A stretch of 20,423 nt of DNA from Comamonadaceae bacterium (GTDB lineage: Bacteria > Pseudomonadota > Gammaproteobacteria > Burkholderiales > Burkholderiaceae_C). Position 1 is the stretch's first letter, and every line of letters begins with the position of its first letter. The stretch spans positions 1 to 20,423 of the forward strand of contig CANBQX010000022.1 of NCBI GenBank assembly GCA_947371775.1. The letters are read 5' to 3'. Positions 14,531 through 20,423 of the stretch are shown piece after piece. The position numbers were made by a program, and so were the translations under genes. Below the pieces are notes generated by a model. The model had not been told where the DNA came from. It ran no database searches and saw only the letters and a program-made list of their open reading frames with translations.

Positions 14531-16705
14531 TTAGTAGGGCGTTTTCTGGGGATTGGACTCGAAGGTGCGCAGTCCCGCGCCTATGAGTTCGGGCGCAATA
14601 TGAAGCGCCCAAGCTGCGGCCACCGCAGCCATCACCATCTCGGGTTGCGCCGCTTTGGTGGGCTTGAGACTGCTCAGTGGCAGCAGTGAAATTTCTGTGG
14701 CGCCTTGGGCCAGCACGATGGTGGCGTTGTGCAAGTACACCACCCGCTCACCCGCCGCACGGTGTTGCACCAGCGTGGCATGGTCGGCCGTCATGCCGTA
14801 GAAGATCACCTTGCCGTCGCACAGGTCTGCGAGTTCCAGCGCCTGCGGGTCCGCGGCGTTGAGCACGGCCGTACCGCTGGGCAGCACCACATCGACCTGG
14901 GTACGGGCCACCTTGTAGGTCTGCTCGGCGTCCAGGATGTCAAAGTCGCCCAAGGCGGGCAGCCAGCTCACATCGGTAACCACGCCCACATCGCATTTGT
15001 CGTACGCCAGACCCTGGCCCAGGATGGTGGTACTCGGGTTCTCAAACACGGCCGCTTGCACCGAGCGGTTGATCAAGATGCGCTGACCCGCCTCCCAGTT
15101 CGTGCTGTCGCGGGCATCGACCCGGCGGCCGTCCAGGTACAGGCCTTCGCTGCAGGCCAGGCCCACATGTTTGCCACTGATGTGCACCAGCCAGGCCACC
15201 AGGCGCGCAATGCGCCCGGTGTTGTGGGTGCCGGTAATGCCGACCACCGGTATGCGCCCGTCCATCTTGGGCGCAAACAGGTGCGCCATGATGGCGGTGC
15301 CCACGGCTTGGCCTTCGCCATTGGCCGGCTTGATATGCGACAGAAGGCCCGGGCTGGCGTTGACTTCAATCACTGCGGCGCGCTGGCTGTGCAGCGGCTG
15401 GCTGCAGTCTTGCAGCACCATGTCCACACCGGCGATGTCCAGGCCCACGATGCGTGCCGCCAGTGCCGCTGCGGCGGCGACCGTCGGGTGTACCCGGTCG
15501 GTCACGTCAAGCGCCACATTGCCATTGCGCTGGATCAGCACGCGCTGCCCCTGCGCGGGCACCGAACTCGCGCTCAGCCCCACGCGCTCGAGTTCCAAAA
15601 TGACTTCGGCACTCTCGCTGGGTGTCACCACATTGAGTGGGAAGTCTTCGCCCCGTCCCCGGCGCGGGTCATTGTTGATTTGCAGTTCGGCCAATTGGTC
15701 GATGGTGGAATGACCGTCGCCCTCCACATACAGCACGTCGCCCCGTGCGGCGGCCACGACCTTTTTGCCAACGACCAGAAGGCGGTGCTCATCGCCTGGA
15801 ATAAATTTTTCGACAATCACGCTGCCACCGCCCTTGCGGTGCGCCAGGTGGTAGGCGGCCTCGACCTCGGCCTTCTGCATCAGGTTGAGTGAGACGCCTC
15901 GGCCATGGTTGCCGTCATAGGGTTTCACCACCACGGGCACGCCCACGCTTTGGGCAGCTTCCCAGGCAGCTTCGGCGCTGCGCACCAGTTCGCCCTCGGG
16001 CACTGGCACGCCACAGGCCTGCAACAAGGCCTTGGTCATGTCTTTGTCGCTGGCGATTTCTTCGGCGATCGCACTGGTCTGGTCGGTTTCGGCCGTCCAG
16101 ATGCGGCGTTGCGCTATGCCATAGCCCAGCTGCACCAGGTTGCCCTCCGTGAGCCGCAGGTGCGGAATGCGCCGGGCCGTGGCGGCGTCTACGATGTGCG
16201 CGGTGCTCGGGCCCAGGCACAGCGAGTCCACCATGTCGCTGAGTTCGGCGACGGTGGCCGCCAGGTCAAAGGCGGTGTTGTTGATCGCGGCTTGCACCAC
16301 ATCGCGCCCGGCCTGCAGTGCGGCGCGGCCGACTTGCTCCTGGCGGGTGCGGAAGGCAACTTTGTAGACCCCGGTTTTGGAGGTCTGGCGCGCTTTGCCA
16401 AAGCCGGTGCGCATACCCGCCAGGTTTTGCAGCTCCAGGCTGACGTGCTCCAGGATGTGCGCCGCCCAGGTGCCTTCCTTCAAACGCTCCAAAAAGCCAC
16501 CTCGCACGCCCGGGCTGCACTCATGCTCGATCAATCCCGGCAGCCATTGGGTGAGGCGATCGGTAAAGCCGGGCAGGGTGTTGGAGGGAAAATCTTCCAA
16601 TTCACCAATGTCGACCCAGGCTTCGATGACCGGTCGGTACGTCCAGATATTGGGGCCGCGCAGGTAATTAACCCGCAAAATGTCGATTTTTTTCAGACTC
16701 GTCAT
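14531..16705 (-). CDS. cphA: Second cyanophycin synthetase (cphA', CphA2-like) with inactive-looking Mur-ligase half
   Basis: The product is 724 residues from ATG 16705; extending to 16807 adds a low-complexity N-terminus with no family match. Residues 7-22 (IDILRVNYLRGPNIWT) and LEHVSLELQNLAG (85-97) match the CphA N-terminal domain. ATP-grasp motifs are intact: VVVKPYDGNHGRG (258-270), VEKFIPGDEHRLLV and IEVNASPGL (446-454). The Mur-like half is degenerate: the P-loop reads TGTHNTGRIA (491-500) without the Lys-Thr pair, ETARGG became ENPSTT (555-560), GDHLG is absent, and the protein stops after GLRTFESN, lacking the C-terminal lobe of about 150 residues. This resembles CphA2 enzymes, which join Asp-Arg dipeptides through ATP-grasp alone. 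Paired cphA genes are known in betaproteobacteria such as Cupriavidus. Confidence 0.92.
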   Translation of the reverse strand: MTSLKKIDILRVNYLRGPNIWTYRPVIEAWVDIGELEDFPSNTLPGFTDRLTQWLPGLIEHECSPGVRGGFLERLKEGTWAAHILEHVSLELQNLAGMRTGFGKARQTSKTGVYKVAFRTRQEQVGRAALQAGRDVVQAAINNTAFDLAATVAELSDMVDSLCLGPSTAHIVDAATARRIPHLRLTEGNLVQLGYGIAQRRIWTAETDQTSAIAEEIASDKDMTKALLQACGVPVPEGELVRSAEAAWEAAQSVGVPVVVKPYDGNHGRGVSLNLMQKAEVEAAYHLAHRKGGGSVIVEKFIPGDEHRLLVVGKKVVAAARGDVLYVEGDGHSTIDQLAELQINNDPRRGRGEDFPLNVVTPSESAEVILELERVGLSASSVPAQGQRVLIQRNGNVALDVTDRVHPTVAAAAALAARIVGLDIAGVDMVLQDCSQPLHSQRAAVIEVNASPGLLSHIKPANGEGQAVGTAIMAHLFAPKMDGRIPVVGITGTHNTGRIARLVAWLVHISGKHVGLACSEGLYLDGRRVDARDSTNWEAGQRILINRSVQAAVFENPSTTILGQGLAYDKCDVGVVTDVSWLPALGDFDILDAEQTYKVARTQVDVVLPSGTAVLNAADPQALELADLCDGKVIFYGMTADHATLVQHRAAGERVVYLHNATIVLAQGATEISLLPLSSLKPTKAAQPEMVMAAVAAAWALHIAPELIGAGLRTFESNPQKTPY

Positions 16706-16845
16706 GGCGTAAGGTGGGGTTGCGCGTCCTCCGTTGGGGTGCTTGGCGCGTTGTGTATTCTCGCTCAAGGCCGTGCCTCGGGCGGTTCGCTGGCCCGCCT
16801 CAGGCATAGTGCAGCTTGGTTTTTTCTAAAGAGTGATTCAAATCC
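16706..16845. promoter_or_regulatory. Divergent control region between cphA' and the ABC transporter gene
   Basis: These 140 bases must hold promoters for the minus-strand cyanophycin run and the plus-strand transporter/DUF1854 pair. An imperfect inverted repeat lies at 16775-16785 and 16795-16805 (GCCTCGGGCGG against CCGCCTCAGGC, 9 of 11 positions complementary, nine-base centre). I find no convincing -35/-10 pair. The shared region would allow joint regulation of both sides. Confidence 0.4.
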
Positions 16846-19119
16846 ATGACCTTTGACGTATCTGCGCCGACTTTGAGCGCAGCGGAAGTTCCTGCCGGCT
16901 GGCGCCAGGCAGTGCAAGCGCAGTTGCACCCCCAAGAGAACGTGGTGGCATGCCTGGAGGTTGACTTGGATGCGCAGCTTCACTTTGTGCCCTCGCTGCT
17001 GGTGGCCACCAACCGGGGTCTGCGCAGCCTCTCCAGCGGCGCCGACTCTGCCCAGCATTGGCCCTACCGCGCCGACCTGCGCCTGAGCCACCACGACCAT
17101 GCGGGCGTGGGCCACCTGGAACTGTCTGACAACGAGGCCTTGCTACACCGCTGGCGCTTTACCCTGGGCCAGAATCTGCAGGCCCTGCGCCTGGTGGACC
17201 AGTTTGCCGCCCAGCACAGCAGCTCCATCAGCGGCGAACCCGTGGCGCCTGTGTTGCAAGCCCTGTGCCCCAGCTGCAAAGCCCCGCTGGAGCCCGACCA
17301 GGAGGAATGCCCCGTCTGTACCAAGGTGGTTCACACGCCGCCGTCCACGTGGACGCTGCTGCGCCTGTGGCAGTTCGCCCGGCCCTACCGGGGCCAGTTG
17401 CTGCTGGGCTTTGTGCTCATGCTCTTGGGTACTGCCGCCAGCCAGGTGCCGCCCTACCTGACCATTCCGCTGGTGGACAAGGTCTTGATTCCCTACCAAA
17501 ACGGCCAGCAGATCCCGCCCCTGACGGTGGCCTTGTACTTGTCGGGCTTGCTGGCATCCGGCCTGCTGGCCTGGGTGCTGAGCTGGGCCAAGACCTACAT
17601 CCTGGCGCTGGCCTCGGAGCGCATTGCGGCCGACCTGCGCACCACCACTTACGAACATTTGCTGCGCCTGTCGCTGGAATACTTTGGCGGCAAGCGCACC
17701 GGAGACCTGCTGTCGCGCGTGGGCAGCGAGAGCGACCGCATTGCGGTCTACCTGTCCCTGCACCTGACCGACTTTGCCAGCGACGTGGTGATGATCGTGA
17801 TGACCGCCGTGATTCTGTTTTCCATGAACCCCTACCTGGCCCTCATCACGCTGGTGCCGCTGCCGTTTATCGGCTGGATGATCCATTTTGTGCGCTACCG
17901 CCTGCGCACGGGTTTCGAAAAAATCGACCGCGTCTGGGGCGAGGTGACCAACGTCCTGGCCGACACCATTCCCGGTATCCGGGTGGTCAAAGCTTTTGCG
18001 CAGGAGCAGCGCGAGGCCAAGCGCTTTCGCGAGGCCAACCGCCACAACCTCTTGGTCAATGACCGCATCAACAAGATCTGGTCGCTGTTTTCCCCCAGTG
18101 TCTCGCTGCTGACGGAAATGGGCTTGCTGGTGGTCTGGGGCTTTGGTATCTGGCAGGTGTCCAAGGGCGAGATCACGGTGGGCATGTTGCTGGCTGCGAT
18201 TGCCTATATCGGGCGCTTTTACGGGCGGCTGGATTCCATGAGCCGCATCGTGTCGGTCACGCAAAAGTCGGCCTCTGCGGCCAAACGCATTTTTGACATC
18301 CTGGACCATGTTTCCAGCGTGCCCGAGCCCCAACACCCGGTGCATGTGGACCGCGTGCAGGGCCGTATCGAGTTGCGCGAGGTGGGCTTTCGCTATGGCA
18401 ACCGGGCGGTGAACCGGGGCATCAATTTGCGTATCGCGCCGGGGGAAATGATCGGTCTGGTGGGCCACAGCGGCTCGGGCAAGAGCACGTTGGTGAATCT
18501 GATTTGCCGCTTTTACGATGTGTCCGAGGGCGCGATTCTGGTTGACGGTGTGGACATCCGCTCGTACGCGATTGTGGACTTCCGCCGCAACATTGGGCTG
18601 GTGTTGCAGGAGCCGTTTTTGTTTTTCGGCACGATTGCTGAGAACATTGCCTACGGCAAGCCCGATGCCACCCGCAGCGAGATTGTGGCTGCCGCGCGCG
18701 CCGCGCATGCGCACGAGTTCATCCTGCGCTTGCCGCAAGGCTATGACTCCATGGTGGGCGAACGCGGCCAGGGCCTCTCGGGTGGCGAACGCCAGCGCAT
18801 CTCTATTGCCCGTGCGCTGCTGATCGACCCGCGCATCCTGATCCTGGATGAAGCCACCAGTTCGGTGGACTCGGAAACCGAAAAAGAAATTCAAAAAGCC
18901 CTCGAAAACCTGGTCAAGGGGCGCACCACGATTGCGATTGCGCATCGGCTTTCCACTTTGCACCGCGCTGACCGGCTGGTCGTGCTGGACCGCGGCCGCG
19001 TGGTGGAGGAGGGCACGCACGACGCACTCATGGCCCAAGAGGGTGCGTATTTCAATCTCTACCAAGCCCAGGCGCGCAACGCCGAGCCGGTCTTGGCCTC
19101 GGAAGGCAGTGAGTCATGA
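16846..19119 (+). CDS. Cyanophycin-associated ABC exporter with PH-like and zinc-ribbon N-terminal extension
   Basis: The product is 757 residues, a fused half-transporter that should work as a homodimer. Residues 1-about 125 form an extra region with a PH-like strand pattern (ENVVACLEVDLDAQLHFVPS, LLVATNRGLRSLS). A four-Cys ribbon follows (Cys141, 144, 155, 158 in CPSCKAPL and ECPVC). The six-helix exporter domain spans about 185-465 and the nucleotide-binding domain about 505-745, with Walker A GHSGSGKS (540-547), Q-loop Gln588, signature LSGGE (644-648), Walker B ILILDE (664-669) and His700, so ATP hydrolysis looks intact. As I recall, RefSeq calls this product a cyanophycin metabolism-associated ABC transporter. 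Substrate is unknown. Its end overlaps the DUF1854 gene by four bases (ATGA). Confidence 0.93.
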   Translation: MTFDVSAPTLSAAEVPAGWRQAVQAQLHPQENVVACLEVDLDAQLHFVPSLLVATNRGLRSLSSGADSAQHWPYRADLRLSHHDHAGVGHLELSDNEALLHRWRFTLGQNLQALRLVDQFAAQHSSSISGEPVAPVLQALCPSCKAPLEPDQEECPVCTKVVHTPPSTWTLLRLWQFARPYRGQLLLGFVLMLLGTAASQVPPYLTIPLVDKVLIPYQNGQQIPPLTVALYLSGLLASGLLAWVLSWAKTYILALASERIAADLRTTTYEHLLRLSLEYFGGKRTGDLLSRVGSESDRIAVYLSLHLTDFASDVVMIVMTAVILFSMNPYLALITLVPLPFIGWMIHFVRYRLRTGFEKIDRVWGEVTNVLADTIPGIRVVKAFAQEQREAKRFREANRHNLLVNDRINKIWSLFSPSVSLLTEMGLLVVWGFGIWQVSKGEITVGMLLAAIAYIGRFYGRLDSMSRIVSVTQKSASAAKRIFDILDHVSSVPEPQHPVHVDRVQGRIELREVGFRYGNRAVNRGINLRIAPGEMIGLVGHSGSGKSTLVNLICRFYDVSEGAILVDGVDIRSYAIVDFRRNIGLVLQEPFLFFGTIAENIAYGKPDATRSEIVAAARAAHAHEFILRLPQGYDSMVGERGQGLSGGERQRISIARALLIDPRILILDEATSSVDSETEKEIQKALENLVKGRTTIAIAHRLSTLHRADRLVVLDRGRVVEEGTHDALMAQEGAYFNLYQAQARNAEPVLASEGSES

Positions 19120-19619
19120 GCCAGGACATTGTTCAAACCGCCAGCGTCCCGTCCGACGCATTGGTCCTGGAGCGCACCCCTTTTGGCAAGCTGGTGCTGA
19201 CCAATGCCCAGGGCGAGCGCTTCGAAGGCGTGGTGCCGGTGCGGGCATTTCCGATCCAGGCGCCTGAGGAGGGCGTGTCGGTGGTCGATGCCGACGGCCA
19301 TGAAGTGGCCTGGATTGCGCACTTGGGCGCGCTGCACGCCAGCGCCCAAGAAATGCTGCGTCAGGAGCTGACCCGGCGTGAATTCATGCCGGTGCTGCAA
19401 CGCATTGAAGCCGTCAGCAGCTTTTCTACGCCTTGCACCTGGACGGTTCAGACCGACCGCGGCCCATGCGAATTCGTGCTGCGCGGTGACGAAGACATCC
19501 GCCGCGTGGGCACCGCCCATGGCCTGCTGATTTCGGACGCCCACGGCATTCACTACCTGGTGCCCGATCAGTTCGCACTGGACGCCCACAGCAAGAAAAT
19601 CTTGGATCGGTTTTTATAG
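19116..19619 (+). CDS. DUF1854 family protein, cyanophycin-associated
   Basis: The product is 167 residues, soluble, without a signal peptide. Its ATG overlaps the stop of the ABC exporter (ATGA), a strong sign of coupled translation and joint function. The C-terminal two thirds match DUF1854: RREFMPVLQRIEAVSSFSTPCTW (Arg/Ile, then S-S-STP-TW), VQTDRGPCEFVLRGDEDIRR, ISDAHGIHYLVPD, and LDAHSKKILDRFL. DUF1854 has no known activity but, as I recall, accompanies this ABC exporter next to cphA in many betaproteobacteria. It may regulate or cap the exporter, or handle the same substrate. That role is inferred only from linkage. Confidence 0.88.
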   Translation: MSQDIVQTASVPSDALVLERTPFGKLVLTNAQGERFEGVVPVRAFPIQAPEEGVSVVDADGHEVAWIAHLGALHASAQEMLRQELTRREFMPVLQRIEAVSSFSTPCTWTVQTDRGPCEFVLRGDEDIRRVGTAHGLLISDAHGIHYLVPDQFALDAHSKKILDRFL

Positions 19620-19636
19620 CCCGCGATAATGGTCCG

Positions 19637-20110
19637 ATGACCCAAGACCCCCCTTCCTCGCCAGACCGTGGCGGTTTACGCGCCTTTGTTCTCAGTTGGC
19701 GCTTTGTGCTGGTGCTGTTTTACGGCGCGGTGGCCTTGGTGTTTGTCAGCGTCGTCGGCTCTATCGTGGTCAATGCGGTCAAGAACCATGGACTGGTTCC
19801 GCCACCCAGCATCTTGGTGCGTTATGACTGCAGCACGGGCACAACGCCCTTTGTGCTCATGTACCTGCATGGCACAGAGCGGGTCAAAATCAGCTCGGCC
19901 AGCGGTGTTCTAGAAGGCACATTGCACAACAACCAGTTGGACTGGGGCAGCTTTGGCAGCGACGCCAGCCAACTTGGTTTTCTCCCACCGCACGCGATCA
20001 GTGCCGAAGACCCCCAGACCCTGACCCTGAAAGCGGCGGATGCCAGCGCTCTGCAGTGCACCCGGGCTGCACCTGCCAGTGGCGGCGCGTCAGCGAAGCA
20101 GCCTGCATGA
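19637..20110 (+). CDS. Membrane-anchored periplasmic protein, possibly MliC-like
   Basis: The product is 157 residues. Residues about 20-47 (WRFVLVLFYGAVALVFVSVV and onward) form one membrane helix after a short cytoplasmic head, leaving about 105 residues in the periplasm. That part has two Cys, in VRYDCSTG (60-67) and LQCTRA near 140, separated by an all-beta pattern with VKISSASG in between. The spacing faintly recalls MliC/PliC lysozyme inhibitors, which have a Cys pair around a YxC...G...L...C strand set, but the KGD/SGxxY signature is not clear. I treat the family as unassigned. It follows the DUF1854 gene by 17 bases and overlaps the next gene by ATGA, so all may share one transcript. 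Confidence 0.7.
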   Translation: MTQDPPSSPDRGGLRAFVLSWRFVLVLFYGAVALVFVSVVGSIVVNAVKNHGLVPPPSILVRYDCSTGTTPFVLMYLHGTERVKISSASGVLEGTLHNNQLDWGSFGSDASQLGFLPPHAISAEDPQTLTLKAADASALQCTRAAPASGGASAKQPA

Positions 20111-20423
20111 GGCGGCAGCGCGTTTGTCTCGTCCTGTGCTTGCTGGTGGTGGGCGTGTTGACAGCGTGTGTGCGCCAGGTGCCTGACACCCACCCCGACC
20201 AGGTGCTGACCAAACGCAAGGCGCTGTTCAAACAAATGAACCGGGCGCTGGAGCCCATCGGTTTGGTCGCCAATGAACGCGAGCCCTACAAAAAGGAAGA
20301 GTTTGCAGGCTATGTGGACGAGCTGCAAAAGCTTTCCAACAAGCCCTGGGCCTATTTTCCGCAGGATGGCAATTACCCGCCGACACGGTCCAAGCCTGCG
20401 GTGTGGTCAGAGCCAGCGGAGTT
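20107..20423 (+). CDS. Cytochrome c'-type lipoprotein, 5' part (cut by window edge)
   Basis: This frame begins with an ATG overlapping the preceding TGA (ATGA) and stays open to the window end, giving about 105 residues. Residues 1-20 are a lipoprotein signal (VCLVLCLLVVGVLTAC) with a lipobox LTAC and lipidated Cys21. The mature part, VLTKRKALFKQMNRALEPIG, KPWAYFPQDGNY and TRSKPAVWSEPAE, matches the first three helices of the four-helix cytochrome c' / c556 family: the 'R...M...' first helix and the 'T-x-A-x-P-x-x-W' segment before the last helices. The haem-binding CxxCH expected near the C-terminus lies beyond the edge, so haem attachment cannot be checked. Such proteins carry electrons or bind NO/CO in the periplasm. 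Confidence 0.8.
   Translation, partial: MRRQRVCLVLCLLVVGVLTACVRQVPDTHPDQVLTKRKALFKQMNRALEPIGLVANEREPYKKEEFAGYVDELQKLSNKPWAYFPQDGNYPPTRSKPAVWSEPAE

Noticed and set aside
14531..16705. Treating cphA' as a pseudogene
   Set aside because: The frame is intact over 724 codons, the N-terminal and ATP-grasp motifs are preserved, and the shortened C-terminus resembles functional CphA2 enzymes.
17143..19065. 640-codon minus-strand frame antisense to the ABC exporter
   Set aside because: It has the same His/Gln/Asp-rich shadow composition, no domain and no ribosome site, while the exporter motifs on the plus strand are complete.

Overview
The window reads as chromosomal DNA from a high-GC betaproteobacterium, most likely Burkholderiales/Comamonadaceae (Rhodoferax- or Polaromonas-like). 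That is an inference from the protein flavour and from one landmark: tandem cyanophycin synthetases divergent from an ABC exporter plus a DUF1854 protein, a cluster known from betaproteobacteria. I saw no rRNA, tRNA, IS element, CRISPR array or phage gene. Coding density is high, and only 2094-2408 exceeds 300 bases without a substantial gene.

Left part (1-8297): mostly unrelated metabolic and envelope genes. In order they are the 3' end of a crotonase-family gene; an orphan ModA-like periplasmic binding protein (minus strand) divergent from a secreted metallo-beta-lactamase-fold hydrolase; a gap with a strong 9-bp palindrome and a possible 22-codon gene; a membrane-anchored M20 peptidase; an exported SOUL haem-binding protein; an Old Yellow Enzyme-family oxidoreductase; a DUF2127 membrane protein; and an unusual NRAMP-family transporter translationally coupled to a DUF3429 membrane protein.

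Central part (8316-16705): six minus-strand genes packed with gaps of 0-46 bases, in transcription order cphA', cphA, yghU-type glutathione transferase, a putative 2OG-Fe(II) oxygenase-like protein, an MFS exporter and an exported methyltransferase-like protein. CphA makes multi-L-arginyl-poly-L-aspartate (cyanophycin), a nitrogen/carbon store. The two CphA copies have lost different motifs. The downstream copy keeps an intact Mur-ligase half but lacks the EHVxLELQ motif of the N-terminal domain. The upstream copy keeps that motif, but its Mur-ligase half has lost the P-loop Lys, the ETARGG and DHLG motifs and the C-terminal lobe. They may therefore work as a complementary pair.

Right part (16846-20423): diverging from cphA' is an ABC exporter with an unusual N-terminal extension (PH-like region plus a four-Cys zinc ribbon). 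It overlaps a DUF1854 gene by ATGA, so the two should be co-expressed. After them come a small membrane-anchored protein and, again overlapping by ATGA, a lipoprotein cytochrome c'-type gene cut by the window edge. The cphA'/cphA and ABC/DUF1854 block is the most interesting system here: a cytoplasmic storage polymer whose genes sit opposite a dedicated exporter-like protein of unknown substrate.
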